Positions 8,074-17,849 of a stretch of 64,000 nucleotides of DNA are shown here, in pieces (the stretch's first letter is position 1; every line of letters starts with the position of its first letter). This DNA is from Alteromonas antoniana (lineage in GTDB: Bacteria > Pseudomonadota > Gammaproteobacteria > Enterobacterales > Alteromonadaceae): positions 1 through 64,000 of the forward strand of contig NZ_JAESDH010000023.1 in assembly GCF_019249295.1 (NCBI RefSeq), given 5' to 3'. The notes under the pieces were generated by a model that was given only the letters and a program-made list of their open reading frames with translations, ran no database searches and was not told where the DNA came from. A program made the position numbers and the translations under genes.

Positions 8074-10227
8074 ATGAAAGTCTCTCGTCTTTATCCCCTA
8101 ACATTACTCGCATTAAGCCTCTCCACCGCGTTGTCCGCACAAGAGAATGCCCAGTACAGTGATGACGTAAAACAAGTACCTGATGACAGCAGTATAGAAA
8201 AGCTCACCGTCAGCGGACAGCGTCTTCAGGGATACCGCTATAACGAAGCAGACGGGGCTTCACCGCTATCGATTAGCATTAAAGATCTGCCACAGTCAGT
8301 ATCAGTGATCGGGCTTGAGCAAATCCGTGACTATTCCCTTAATGATGTAAACACATTGCTTAACAATGTCACTGGAGTAAATGTAGAAGAAGTCGAGACA
8401 GACCGCACCTATTACACGGCCCGCGGTTTCGATATTTCAAACTTTCAGGTAGACGGACTTGGATTGCCGGTAATCAATGGCAACACCCACGGCGATCTGG
8501 ATACCGCCATCTATGAGCGTGTAGAAGTCATCCGAGGTGCAAACGGCCTGATGACGGGTGTAGGCAACCCATCAGCAACGGTTAACCTGGTAAGAAAAAA
8601 GCCCACTGAGGACAGCCTTGTGTCTGTTCGTGGTCAAATTGGGAGCTGGAATAATAAGCGCCTGGACGTTGATGCATCCGGCAAACTTACCGACAACATC
8701 AGCGGCCGTGTAGTACTGGCGAAACAAGATAAAGAATCATATCTGGATCGCTACGAAGTCGACAAAACGGTTGCTTACGGTGTGTTATCTGCCAATTTAT
8801 CAGACAATACCGAACTTCTGGTCGGTGCAAGCCAGCAAAAAAGTGATGCCAAAGGCAACATGTGGGGCGCGCTGACACTGTTCTACTCTGACGGTACACC
8901 TACCAATTTCCCAACCAGCACGAATACGGCGGCTGACTGGTCGCGCTGGGACGTTACTGACACACGCGTATTTGCCAGTCTAGAGCATCAGTTGTCTGAT
9001 GACTGGACACTGAATGCCGATTATATGCACGTGGATACCGATGAAGACTCGCTGTTATTTTACACCTACTCATCCATCGATCCTGAAACCGGACTAGGCC
9101 TGATTGGTTACGCCAGTGAATATGATCTTGATGATAAGCAAGACTATGCCGACATTAAATTAAGCGGCGTATTTAGCGCCTTCGGCCAACCCCATGATGT
9201 GGTATTTGGCGTGAATTACGGTCATCTGGAATACCAGGATCGTTCCCTGTACGACTTCCACACAGGCAATGGTTTCCCGGCATTACCTGCGATGGAGGAC
9301 TATAACGGCGATGTAATATTCCCTGAACTGACCGATACTGGCCCGGAATACACCAGTGATGTAACGCAGCGCCAAATCGCTTACTACGCGGCGACTAACC
9401 TGTCATTAACCAGCGACCTGAATCTGATCCTCGGCGCGCGCTACAACGACATTGAGGTGGAAGGCACCTCCTACGCTGTGGATGAGACCACTGATGCCTC
9501 TGAGCTAGTGCCTTACGCCGGACTGGTATATGCGGTAAATAACAATATCAACCTGTATGCCAGCTATACCGAAACGTTTCAGACTCAAACGGAAAAAGAT
9601 GAGAATTTCGAACGGCTTGACCCGGTCACCGGCGAAGCCGCTGAAGTCGGTATGAAAGCCTCCCTGTTTGACGATAGTGCACTGCTAACGGTTGCTTACT
9701 TTGACATCAAACAAACCAACCTTGCGGTATATTCGGCCGATATTGTGAACCCTGTCACCGGTATTCCGGAGTCAGTTTACGAGGGCAGCGAAGGCATTAA
9801 CTCTACAGGCTGGGAACTGGATATTTCCGGTGAACTCCTGCCTAACCTGCAAACCTCACTGGGTATCACACTCTTTGATATCGACGGCAATGATCAGGTA
9901 GAAGCCTATACACCTGAGAAAAAGCTGAACCTGGCGACCAACTATCAGTTCGCGTCAATACCTGAACTCAGAGTCGGCGCATCGGTTCAGTGGCAGGATG
10001 CCATCTTCCGGGAGCAGGGCGCGATTGAGGACGTTCCGTTCTACACAAATCAGGACAGCTACACCCTGGTAAACCTGATGGCAAGCTATGATGTCACTGA
10101 CTCATTGCGGGTTAGCGCGAACGTAAACAATCTGACGGACGAACGCTATCTGACCACGCTGTACTGGGCACAGAGTTTCTATGGGGCACCACGCAACTAT
10201 ATGTTGTCGGTAAACTGGACATACTAG
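8074..10227 (+). CDS. TonB-dependent siderophore receptor, FhuE-like
   Basis: The 717-residue protein has a signal peptide (MKVSRLYPLTLLALSLSTALSA). A plug domain follows (about 60-210, with SIKDLPQSVSVIG, GFDISNFQVDGL and ANGLMTGVGNPSATVNLVRK), then a 22-strand barrel ending in an aromatic residue (NYMLSVNWTY). The plug and the barrel stretch VPYAGLVYAVNNNINLYASY resemble E. coli FhuE, the receptor for coprogen and related hydroxamate siderophores. Hydroxamate uptake is therefore the best guess, not a proof. ATG 8074 has AAGGA at the right distance; the frame stays open upstream to 7999 across the Fur-like box. A terminator follows the gene. Confidence 0.88.
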   Translation: MKVSRLYPLTLLALSLSTALSAQENAQYSDDVKQVPDDSSIEKLTVSGQRLQGYRYNEADGASPLSISIKDLPQSVSVIGLEQIRDYSLNDVNTLLNNVTGVNVEEVETDRTYYTARGFDISNFQVDGLGLPVINGNTHGDLDTAIYERVEVIRGANGLMTGVGNPSATVNLVRKKPTEDSLVSVRGQIGSWNNKRLDVDASGKLTDNISGRVVLAKQDKESYLDRYEVDKTVAYGVLSANLSDNTELLVGASQQKSDAKGNMWGALTLFYSDGTPTNFPTSTNTAADWSRWDVTDTRVFASLEHQLSDDWTLNADYMHVDTDEDSLLFYTYSSIDPETGLGLIGYASEYDLDDKQDYADIKLSGVFSAFGQPHDVVFGVNYGHLEYQDRSLYDFHTGNGFPALPAMEDYNGDVIFPELTDTGPEYTSDVTQRQIAYYAATNLSLTSDLNLILGARYNDIEVEGTSYAVDETTDASELVPYAGLVYAVNNNINLYASYTETFQTQTEKDENFERLDPVTGEAAEVGMKASLFDDSALLTVAYFDIKQTNLAVYSADIVNPVTGIPESVYEGSEGINSTGWELDISGELLPNLQTSLGITLFDIDGNDQVEAYTPEKKLNLATNYQFASIPELRVGASVQWQDAIFREQGAIEDVPFYTNQDSYTLVNLMASYDVTDSLRVSANVNNLTDERYLTTLYWAQSFYGAPRNYMLSVNWTY

Positions 10228-10236
10228 TCTCCCTGA

Positions 10237-10278
10237 AAGGTGCTGCTAATCCTTTTGGGTTAGTCAGCACCTTCTTTT
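10237..10278 (+). terminator. Rho-independent terminator after the siderophore receptor
   Basis: A long stem pairs AAGGTGCTG-CTAATCC with GGGTTAG-T-CAGCACCTT, with one bulged base and a TTTT loop. It is followed by a short T-rich run. It ends the receptor transcript. Confidence 0.8.
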
Positions 10279-10559
10279 ATACCAGCCAGCAAACATCATC
10301 ACGAAGCCAGTAACACATTGCTGGTTTTTTTATATCGTTCTCATCATACCAACAGGCAGCGCACATCCGCGTGTAGCCGCTATCGCTGACAGGTATCGCA
10401 GCAAAGATTTCCACATCATACTTTCGTTGTAGTGTGTGTCTGTAAGAAACGACACACTGTGAGAAAAATCTACTCACAAGATGAAATTAATTTTAACTTT
10501 GATCCAGGTCTAAACTGCAATATAGATAAAAATCAGATACTTAAACAAACCGAAAAGGA
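10279..10559. other. Intergenic region without a gene
   Basis: I see no supported gene here. CCAGCAA near 10284 and TTGCTGGTTTTTTT near 10319-10331 could pair as a second, long-loop terminator, but the 26-base loop makes this weak. An open frame on the minus strand (10277-10477) lacks a ribosome site and recognisable content. Confidence 0.4.
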
Positions 10560-10576
10560 TTGGCACACTCTTAGCT
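10560..10576 (+). promoter_or_regulatory. Candidate sigma-54 promoter for the BON-domain gene
   Basis: TTGGCAC at 10560-10566 and TAGCT at 10572-10576 place GG and GC exactly 10 bases apart, as in sigma-54 (-24/-12) promoters. The -12 element has one mismatch to TTGC. The predicted transcript would start near 10587, some 25 bases before the start codon. Confidence 0.4.
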
Positions 10577-10611
10577 TACTAGTAAATACAGACAACGAAC
10601 AGGAGACAGCA

Positions 10612-11172
10612 ATGACACGTTTACTTAGCGTAACTGCAACGATTGCAGCATTGACCTTGTCTTCGTCGGTACTTGCTGATGACTCGGGCAACCAATGGAA
10701 AGCATCAGCCAAGGACGCATGGATTGATGGTAAAGCCGAAGCCACGCTTCTGTTCAATGGTCAGTTAAACACATTCGACATAAACACGGACGTCAGGGAC
10801 GGGAAAGTCATCCTCACAGGAAAGGTCGACAGTGACGTCGACAAAGCGCTTGCCACGGAGTTAGTCAAGTCGCTGGATGGTGTTGAATCTGTTGATAACC
10901 GGTTGTCTGTGGTTACACCAGATGATTTTGATGGTGATTGGGACGCGTTCACACGAGATTTGCAGGATGCAAAAGTAGTCACGGTAATTAAAACCCGTTT
11001 GCTACTGGACGATCAACTCTCTGGTATCGACATTGATGTTAAATCAAAACAAGGGATTGTTACTCTTTCTGGCACCGTGGGATCCGAAAGTGAACGGGAT
11101 CTGGCGATAGCCATAGCAACGAACACTGATGACGTCGATGACGTAATAAGTGAACTGTCTGTAGACAGTTAA
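10612..11172 (+). CDS. Periplasmic protein with two BON domains (OsmY-like)
   Basis: The 186-residue product has a signal peptide (MTRLLSVTATIAALTLSSSVLA) and two BON domains. They span about residues 38-100 (with VRDGKVILTGKVDSDVDKALA) and 115-185 (with VKSKQGIVTLSGTVGSESERD). BON domains bind phospholipid surfaces, and OsmY-type proteins act in the periplasm under osmotic or envelope stress. AGGAG lies 7 bases before ATG 10612; the frame extends upstream to 10432 but without a start that has a ribosome site. A perfect terminator follows. A sigma-54-like promoter may drive it. Confidence 0.87.
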   Translation: MTRLLSVTATIAALTLSSSVLADDSGNQWKASAKDAWIDGKAEATLLFNGQLNTFDINTDVRDGKVILTGKVDSDVDKALATELVKSLDGVESVDNRLSVVTPDDFDGDWDAFTRDLQDAKVVTVIKTRLLLDDQLSGIDIDVKSKQGIVTLSGTVGSESERDLAIAIATNTDDVDDVISELSVDS

Positions 11173-11219
11173 CCTCTCCCCTCTAGGCCTATTCAGGCCT
11201 TAACTTTACCTCTGATTTG

Positions 11220-11247
11220 GCCCGCTATTTTAGCGGGCATTTTTTTT
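11220..11247 (+). terminator. Rho-independent terminator after the BON-domain gene
   Basis: GCCCGCTA-TT-TAGCGGGC forms a perfect hairpin, and eight Ts follow after one A. Confidence 0.92.
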
Positions 11248-11324
11248 CCTGCACGCTATGTCTTCAGATGTATTACCCGTTCACGTTAACCGAAAACGTG
11301 CAGGAATAGCATCCGTCACTTTTT

Positions 11325-11353
11325 CTTAAGCAATTCTTAAAACAACACTTAAT
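11325..11353 (+). promoter_or_regulatory. PmrA-box-like array of CTTAA half-sites
   Basis: Three half-sites lie in tandem: CTTAAG (11325-11330), CTTAAA (11336-11341) and CTTAAT (11348-11353), spaced by 5 and 6 bases. The first two match the N5 spacing of the PmrA/QseB-type boxes found at 41713-41729 and 45698-45714. A -10-like TATACT lies at 11368-11373. The downstream gene is the fused beta-oxidation enzyme at 11433. This is a looser match than the other two sites. Confidence 0.45.
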
Positions 11354-11432
11354 ACCGCTGTGCGAAATATACTTTTACAATAACTCAACTTTCAGTTTAC
11401 AATGCCCGCAGGCTGAAAACGAGGTTTCGCTC

Positions 11433-13568
11433 ATGTGTGACGTGGTAAAGCTTGAAAGAGAAGATGATATCGCAATCATCACTATCAATAATCCGCCGGT
11501 GAATGCCCTTTCCGGTCGCGTTCGACGCGAATTAAAGGACGCTTTTCTTACCTTTCAGAAAGACAAGAAATTACTTGCAGCCGTGTTGCATGGCGAGCAC
11601 GAGGCGTTTTCTGCCGGTGTCGATATTCATGAGTTTTGTAAACCCACTGAAGCTCCCTCACTCCCGGAATTGCTGGCAATTATTGACGAGATTGAAAAAC
11701 CCGTTGTGGCCGCTATTGACGGAAATGCTTTGGGCGGCGGACTGGAGCTGGCGCTGGCTTGCCATTATCGAATTGCACACAGCCATGCCCAGTTAGGATG
11801 CCCTGAAATTAAATTAGGGATCCTGCCCGGAGCAGGGGGAACGCAGCGTTTACCACGGCTGATTGGCGCCGAAGCCGCCCTGAATATGATTACCTCAGCC
11901 CAGTTCAGCAGTGCCAGAGAAGGTGGCCTGACCGGACTTATCGACAGAGTGGTCGATGACAATTTATTACCCAACGCGAAAGACTATGCCAGACACCTGC
12001 TGCGTACACACTCGCCAATCCGCAGGCTGAGCGAGCGCAAAGTGAATACCGCGGTGCTGAACAAAGACTTTTTTGAAGATTACCGCGAGAAACTGGCAAA
12101 CGCGTCGCCAGGATTTCATGCGCCACTGGCCGCAGTCGACGCGGTAGAGGCTGCGACCAAAGGTAAGTTCGCGAAAGGCATAAGCTACGAACGCAGTCTG
12201 TTCAATGAATGCCTGCAATCGGAGCAATCCCGCGCCCAGCGCTATCTTTTTTTCGCACAGCGCCGCGCACCAAGAGTCGATTTTCTTGCAGCAGATACGA
12301 CACCACTTTCGGTTCGCTCTATCGGTATTGTGGGCGCCGGAAAGATGGGCCAGGGCATCACCACATCCTGTCTTCTGGCCGGCTATCCGGTGATCTTAGT
12401 AGACAATGATTCACATGCACTGGACGTTGCGAGGACCGCGATCGAACAGTCGCTTACCAGCTTGCTGCGACGCCATAAACTCACGCATAAACAACGCGAT
12501 GCGGCCTTTTACAGACTCACGACATCACACCAGCTTGCTGCAGTTTCAGAAACAGAACTGGTAATTGAGGCGATTCAGGAACACGCGGATGCCAAGCGTG
12601 GGCTGTTCGCTGAGTTGCTCACAGTGCTTAGTACCAGTGCCGTTATTGCAACCAATACCTCAACGCTGGACATTAATATCCTCGCCGCGGGTCTGACATC
12701 GCCTGGCCAGCTTGTCGGCATGCACTTTTTCAGCCCTGCGCATCTGATGCAACTGGTAGAAGTTGTGCAGGGCGATGATACCAGCCCGACAGCTGTCGCT
12801 ACCGCCATGGCAGTGGCGCGCTCGCTGAAAAAGGTGGCTGTGCTTTCTGGCGGCAGTGACAGCCTGATTGGCAACCGGATGTTGTCGGTCTATAGCAGAG
12901 AAGCTGATGCATTGCTGCTGGAAGGAGCCGGCGTCGAACAAGCCGATAATGCCATGCGTCAGTTTGGTATGGCCATGGGCCCCTTTCAAATGGCCGATCT
13001 GGTTGGTCTTGAAGGTGGCTATCATGCTCGTCAGTCAAGACAACAACGCGGTGCTGATAACCTGCCCGTTACCAGCCCGGTGGCAGACAAACTGGTTGAG
13101 GCTGAGCGCAAAGGACAACGCACGGAAGCCGGTTACTATCGTTACGAACCAGGTAGCCGGTTGCCGGTGGCCGACGCTGCTGTCGAGAACATTATCGCCT
13201 CTACGGCTGCAGCATTATCCATACATCGCGCACCGGTTGATAACAACACCATTGTCCGGCGTCTCACACTGCGGCTTATCAACGAAGCCTGTAAAATCAT
13301 TGAGGAAGGCATTGTTCAGCGCCCTTCCGACATTGATGTTATCTGGGTAAACGGTTACGGCTTCCCGCTATTTCGGGGCGGACCTCTATGCTATGCAGAC
13401 AGTCTTGGGCTGGACAATGTCGTGGCTGAGCTTGAAGCGCTGGAGCGCTCATCCGGGCCGAGGTGGAAACCTTCCTCCTACCTGACACAGGCAATGGCAT
13501 CGCGTACACCGCTGGCCAGTCTCGACACGCTGCCGGTAGACGGCATCAAACGTCAGCGTCGCGCCTGA
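11433..13568 (+). CDS. Bifunctional enoyl-CoA hydratase/3-hydroxyacyl-CoA dehydrogenase
   Basis: The 711-residue protein is a FadB/FadJ-like fusion. Residues 1-190 are a crotonase domain. The two catalytic glutamates expected from rat crotonase are present, E105 in GGGLELAL and E125 in GCPEIKLG, so hydratase activity is likely. Residues 295-480 are the NAD-binding dehydrogenase domain (GAGKMGQG at 301-308), with GMHFFSPAH further on. Residues 490-700 hold the two C-terminal dehydrogenase modules. It performs the middle two steps of acyl-CoA beta-oxidation in the cytoplasm. No thiolase gene is adjacent, unlike fadBA or fadJI, so it may serve a special substrate. The acyl-CoA operon at 48-57 kb lacks a hydratase that this gene could supply. 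Confidence 0.87.
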   Translation: MCDVVKLEREDDIAIITINNPPVNALSGRVRRELKDAFLTFQKDKKLLAAVLHGEHEAFSAGVDIHEFCKPTEAPSLPELLAIIDEIEKPVVAAIDGNALGGGLELALACHYRIAHSHAQLGCPEIKLGILPGAGGTQRLPRLIGAEAALNMITSAQFSSAREGGLTGLIDRVVDDNLLPNAKDYARHLLRTHSPIRRLSERKVNTAVLNKDFFEDYREKLANASPGFHAPLAAVDAVEAATKGKFAKGISYERSLFNECLQSEQSRAQRYLFFAQRRAPRVDFLAADTTPLSVRSIGIVGAGKMGQGITTSCLLAGYPVILVDNDSHALDVARTAIEQSLTSLLRRHKLTHKQRDAAFYRLTTSHQLAAVSETELVIEAIQEHADAKRGLFAELLTVLSTSAVIATNTSTLDINILAAGLTSPGQLVGMHFFSPAHLMQLVEVVQGDDTSPTAVATAMAVARSLKKVAVLSGGSDSLIGNRMLSVYSREADALLLEGAGVEQADNAMRQFGMAMGPFQMADLVGLEGGYHARQSRQQRGADNLPVTSPVADKLVEAERKGQRTEAGYYRYEPGSRLPVADAAVENIIASTAAALSIHRAPVDNNTIVRRLTLRLINEACKIIEEGIVQRPSDIDVIWVNGYGFPLFRGGPLCYADSLGLDNVVAELEALERSSGPRWKPSSYLTQAMASRTPLASLDTLPVDGIKRQRRA

Positions 13569-13866
13569 ACAAAACGTGATGAATGCTATCGGGTTTATGT
13601 CATTACCTGTGTAGAATAGGCGATCCGCCCGGTTCCGCCTGGTGTCCGTGTTTGCGACAACCAGCAGATAGCGGCCTGTCGATTTTTGTTTCTGATCAGT
13701 GTAACTGCTTCAGGAAAGCGCTCAGGCTTACTACTCAACAACACTGATTGGGCCGGAGTTACCAGCGAATTACGGTGTCTTTTTGCGTGCTGACCATAAT
13801 CACATACGCGGCAATAGCGCAGACCCGCGAAGCAGAAATAAACACCAAAGGTCAACAGGCCCAAGT
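13569..13866. other. Intergenic region without a gene
   Basis: These 298 bases between the beta-oxidation gene and the MFS gene hold no supported feature. The MFS reading frame extends upstream to 13783, but that extension is basic and unlike a transporter N-terminus. Confidence 0.4.
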
Positions 13867-15057
13867 ATGCCATTCAGAATTTTATTTTTCGCTTTACTGG
13901 CCACCTCGATGGGTCAGAGCGTCGTTCTTACCACACTGCCCTCTCTGGGCAGAGAAGCCGGCCTGACGGAATTTCAGGTCGCTGTGATCATGTCCAGTTC
14001 GGCATTTATTTTTGCACTGGGCACGACCTTCTGGAGTCGCATCGCGAAGAAGCAAGGACACCGGCGCATTCTGATGGTAGGCCTCACCGGCTATACCCTT
14101 GGCACCCTGCTGTTCGCGTTAGTATGGGCACTGGGGCTTAACGGCTACCTTGTTGGTAGTCTGCTGTTTATTTCACTGTTGCTCGCCCGAAGTCTTCAAT
14201 CCAGTATCATGTCAGCCACGCCGCCTTCTGCGGTGGGCTATGCGATTGGCATCAGTCCATTGTCGCAGCGGGTAAAATCCATCAGTAAGGTGACCTCTGC
14301 GAACAATCTGGGTCAGGTGCTGGGCCCCACCTATGCAGGCGCTTTAGTCGGGTTTGGCTTACTTACCCCACTTTACTCTATTGTCCTGCTGACACTTATT
14401 GCTCTGTTTCTGGTATGGACGAAACTTCCGACGCATGTTGCGCCACCACCTTCGCCAGCCAATAGTGCTCAGGAGACTGGCGATGAGGACAGCCTGAAGC
14501 CTCTGACAGCATTGTTAATTACCTTATGTGCCAGCGTATTCTGCGCCATGGCCATGATGCAGCAAACACTCGGCTTCTTCCTGATTGACCACTATGGGGC
14601 AACGCCGGTAAAAGCAGCGCAGGGCGTAGGCCTTGCCATGATGATAAGCGCTATTTTTTCACTGGGCGTACAATTGCTGATAGTGCAGCGAACCCGTGCG
14701 CGTCCCGAAAAGTTAATTATGATCGCCATGCCGTTACTGGCAGCTGCTTATCTGCTGATGTATTTGCATCAAACCGTGTATGGGCTGTATTGCGCTATGA
14801 TCTTATTGGGGCTGGCGATGGGAATGGGCTATCCCTCTATTGCCGCAGTGGCCACCAGCCGCTGCCACCCGGAAAAGCAGGCCACTGTAACCGGGATGAT
14901 CACCGCAACGCCTGCCATGGGCTATGTGGTTGGCCCACCGGTTTCTGCCCTTTTCTATTCTTATGGCCACCGGCTGCCCTTTCTGGCTGCTACGGTCCTG
15001 GTCGCCAGCTTTGCGCTTATCGCAATGATTCAGCTGGCCCCTGCCCGATCCCGCTGA
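13867..15057 (+). CDS. Major facilitator superfamily transporter
   Basis: The 396-residue protein has about 12 hydrophobic helices in two halves, split by a hydrophilic loop (about residues 195-215). The loop after helix 2 (FWSRIAKKQGHRRIL) is a variant of MFS motif A. A proline-glycine-rich helix (GMITATPAMGYVVGPPVSALF) matches the antiporter-type motif C found in drug-efflux families. Export of a small molecule is thus more likely than uptake, but the substrate is unknown. ATG 13867 (MPFRILFF) starts directly in the first helix. A TonB receptor follows 219 bases downstream. Confidence 0.83.
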   Translation: MPFRILFFALLATSMGQSVVLTTLPSLGREAGLTEFQVAVIMSSSAFIFALGTTFWSRIAKKQGHRRILMVGLTGYTLGTLLFALVWALGLNGYLVGSLLFISLLLARSLQSSIMSATPPSAVGYAIGISPLSQRVKSISKVTSANNLGQVLGPTYAGALVGFGLLTPLYSIVLLTLIALFLVWTKLPTHVAPPPSPANSAQETGDEDSLKPLTALLITLCASVFCAMAMMQQTLGFFLIDHYGATPVKAAQGVGLAMMISAIFSLGVQLLIVQRTRARPEKLIMIAMPLLAAAYLLMYLHQTVYGLYCAMILLGLAMGMGYPSIAAVATSRCHPEKQATVTGMITATPAMGYVVGPPVSALFYSYGHRLPFLAATVLVASFALIAMIQLAPARSR

Positions 15058-15276
15058 GCGGGCGTAGACTTATTTTCATCTTTCCCAATACGCACGCGGG
15101 CTGCACGACCACTATCACTGTCGCTAATTTTTCACCATCATTATTAAAATTGGTTTTACTGTGCGAAAACACATTCCACTGTATTGATCGTAGAATTTGC
15201 CAGTGCTAGCTTGTTTATCAAATTTATAACATACCGTTAACAGGTTTAATATTAGACCGTTCAAAGGGACACGTAC

Positions 15277-17664
15277 ATGATAAGCAAGTCGACCACAGCA
15301 AGTACCCGAACTCGATTTACCAGTACCTTACTGGCATCGTCTGTCGCACTGGCACTGGCCTCTTCGCAGGTTATCGCGCAAGAAGACACCGCGCAGCAGC
15401 AAGAGCCAGCACCGGCATCAAAAAAGGCAACAGATAAGCTGTTTGAAAAAATTGAGGTAACCGCACGTAAACGGGTGGAATCCATTCAGGACGTTCCGAT
15501 TGCCATTACGGCGTTTGGCGCACAGCAGCTGGAAGCCATGAAATTCAGAGACTTCAATGATTTGTCAGTCGGCATCGCTAACGTGGTGATGGATGACGTG
15601 GGCACCGCACGCGGTGTTGCCAACTTTTCGATCCGTGGCCTTGGCGTAAACAGCTCAATCCCGTCTATCGACCCAACTGTGGGTGTTTTTATCGATGGCG
15701 TTTATGTGGGCACAAACGGGGGTGTCGTTACTGACATGTTTGATGTTGCCCGGGTTGAGGTACTGCGCGGGCCGCAGGGGATCCTTTTCGGTCGTAATGT
15801 TACCGGTGGTGCAGTGCTTATCACCACCAAGCGCCCTGAAGATACCGTGGCAGGCAGCATCAAAGCATCACTGACCGGCGGCGGTCCTGGTGGCAATCAA
15901 ACCACCGTACAGGGCACCGTCAGTATTCCGGTTACCGATTCCTTATCAACCAAATTCAGTGTGTATCACACCGATGACGACGGTTGGTTCAAAAACAGCT
16001 TTGATGGTAGTAATCACGGCGCCTTCAAGCAGACCATTTTGCGCGGTACCGCTTACTGGGAACCGACTGAAGATCTTGAAATGATCTTCAAATACGAAGA
16101 CATGGATGCTGAAGGTGATGGCCCTGCGTCACAGAACCATACTAATGGCCTTGGTATTAACCCGAATATCGCGTTTCCAAGCCCGCATCCGCTGGCCCCT
16201 TTCGCACAAACCTTCGATCGCGACTCTCATGATTTCTCAATTAATGAGCGTGGTAGTCAGGAAATGGATTCCGAGCTGGCCTCCGTCACGGCGAATTACA
16301 ATATAGGCGGCGGTACTGCTACCTATATCTTTGGGTATCGTGATTACTATTCACCGTCACTTGGCGATATTGATTCCCAGCCATTTACCCTTTTCCATTC
16401 CGATGCGTGGACTGCATCCGAGCAAACTACCCACGAACTTCGTTACAACAAGCCCATTGATAAGGCTGACGTAACAGTGGGCCTGTATCACTATGACAAC
16501 GACCTCACCTACCATGAGCGACGCTTACTGCCGCTGACCACCGTATCTCAGGATATTACCGGTGATGGCGTACCGGATCTGCTGGCGGCAGGGATTTATC
16601 AGGATGGTGGCGGTAACCACAATACTAAGAGCGTTGGCGTATTCGGTGCCGTGGACTACGACCTTACAGAAAAGCTGACGCTGACTGCGGGACTGCGTTA
16701 TACCCGCGAAGAGAAGTCAGTAGAAATTGCCTCACTGAACCGCAACGTCTCGTCCATCAACGACGGATTTATCATTCCGCAAGGTCCGGTGTGTAATATC
16801 TATCTGGACAATGATTGTGCATTCGATTTTGTTGATGACGAAGAATGGACCAGCGTTTCGCCAAAAGTGGGCGCAACCTACAAGTATGATAATCAAACGA
16901 CCATATACGGCCACTGGAGTAAGGGCTTCCGCTCAGGCGGCTACAACTTAAGAAATACCGCCGATATCAGCACACCGGAGCTTCGTGAAGCGAATGGACC
17001 AGGTCCGTTTGATGAAGAAACCGTGAACAGTTTTGAAGTGGGCTATAAGTCTGATCATGACTGGGGGCGCTTTAATGCTGCCGTATTCCTGACTCAAATT
17101 GACGATATGCAGCGGGAAGTTAACCTGCCTGCGCCTGATGGTTCGGTTATTCAGATTATCAAAAACACCGCAGAAGCCAGAATGCTGGGACTGGAATTCG
17201 ATGGTATTGTGCGTGTTACCGAAAACCTGGCCGCCACCTTCAATTTAGGCCTGATTGACGCAGACTATACGGATGTCATTTACGACCTTAACGGCGACGG
17301 AATGGTAGATGGCGCTGACGAAAAACTGAAAATTCCACGGGTACCAGACATCACTTACAGTGTCGGGCTGACCCACGATCTGGAACTGGAAGGCTGGGGC
17401 GTCATGACTTCCCGGGTGAATTACTCTTACCGTGACAAAACCTTCTATACCGATAACAATTTAGGCTACATCAATGACTTGCAGATCCTGAATGCCGGTA
17501 TTGATTTCAGAACAGACAACGACAGCTGGGTGTTCTCTGTCTTCGGTAAAAACCTGTTCGATGAGGTGAAACACGGCGGCGATACGCAACTCTCGTTTGG
17601 TACGTTTTCGCCCTTGTCTAAAGGCCGTATCATCGGCGTAGAAGCCACCTATACCTTCTACTAA
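15277..17664 (+). CDS. TonB-dependent receptor
   Basis: The 795-residue protein has a signal peptide (about 1-35, ending SSQVIAQ). A TonB box and plug follow (KIEVTARKRVESIQDVPIAI, SIRGLGVN, VEVLRGPQGILFGRNVTGG), then a long barrel ending in VEATYTFY. The EVTARKR...QDVPIAITAF type is common in receptors of marine and sphingomonad bacteria that import catabolic substrates as well as iron complexes. No Fur box is seen, and the gene lies among catabolic genes, so an organic substrate is plausible. AAAGGG precedes ATG 15277. A strong terminator follows. Confidence 0.88.
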   Translation: MISKSTTASTRTRFTSTLLASSVALALASSQVIAQEDTAQQQEPAPASKKATDKLFEKIEVTARKRVESIQDVPIAITAFGAQQLEAMKFRDFNDLSVGIANVVMDDVGTARGVANFSIRGLGVNSSIPSIDPTVGVFIDGVYVGTNGGVVTDMFDVARVEVLRGPQGILFGRNVTGGAVLITTKRPEDTVAGSIKASLTGGGPGGNQTTVQGTVSIPVTDSLSTKFSVYHTDDDGWFKNSFDGSNHGAFKQTILRGTAYWEPTEDLEMIFKYEDMDAEGDGPASQNHTNGLGINPNIAFPSPHPLAPFAQTFDRDSHDFSINERGSQEMDSELASVTANYNIGGGTATYIFGYRDYYSPSLGDIDSQPFTLFHSDAWTASEQTTHELRYNKPIDKADVTVGLYHYDNDLTYHERRLLPLTTVSQDITGDGVPDLLAAGIYQDGGGNHNTKSVGVFGAVDYDLTEKLTLTAGLRYTREEKSVEIASLNRNVSSINDGFIIPQGPVCNIYLDNDCAFDFVDDEEWTSVSPKVGATYKYDNQTTIYGHWSKGFRSGGYNLRNTADISTPELREANGPGPFDEETVNSFEVGYKSDHDWGRFNAAVFLTQIDDMQREVNLPAPDGSVIQIIKNTAEARMLGLEFDGIVRVTENLAATFNLGLIDADYTDVIYDLNGDGMVDGADEKLKIPRVPDITYSVGLTHDLELEGWGVMTSRVNYSYRDKTFYTDNNLGYINDLQILNAGIDFRTDNDSWVFSVFGKNLFDEVKHGGDTQLSFGTFSPLSKGRIIGVEATYTFY

Positions 17665-17718
17665 CAGGTTGATAATAAGGTTGCACGATAGATTCAGGCT
17701 ACCTTATCAATGAAAATA

Positions 17719-17752
17719 AAAATGCCAGTCAACATATTGACTGGCATTTTTT
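17719..17752. terminator. Strong, possibly bidirectional terminator
   Basis: AAAATGCCAGTCAA pairs perfectly with TTGACTGGCATTTT around a CATA loop, with A-runs on the left and T-runs on the right. It could serve both the TonB receptor (plus) and the GH51 gene (minus, ending at 17850). Confidence 0.88.
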
Positions 17753-17849
17753 ATGGCCTGCGATGTACCGGTAGTGTCTGCGCAGCCGCAAACAATAACC
17801 ATTAGCGGCAGGCAGACACATCAGAACACGTTAATTATCGCGTCTCAAA

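Noticed and set aside
10277..10477. Minus-strand 66-codon frame between the siderophore receptor and the BON gene
   Set aside because: It overlaps the terminator region, lacks a ribosome site and has no recognisable content.
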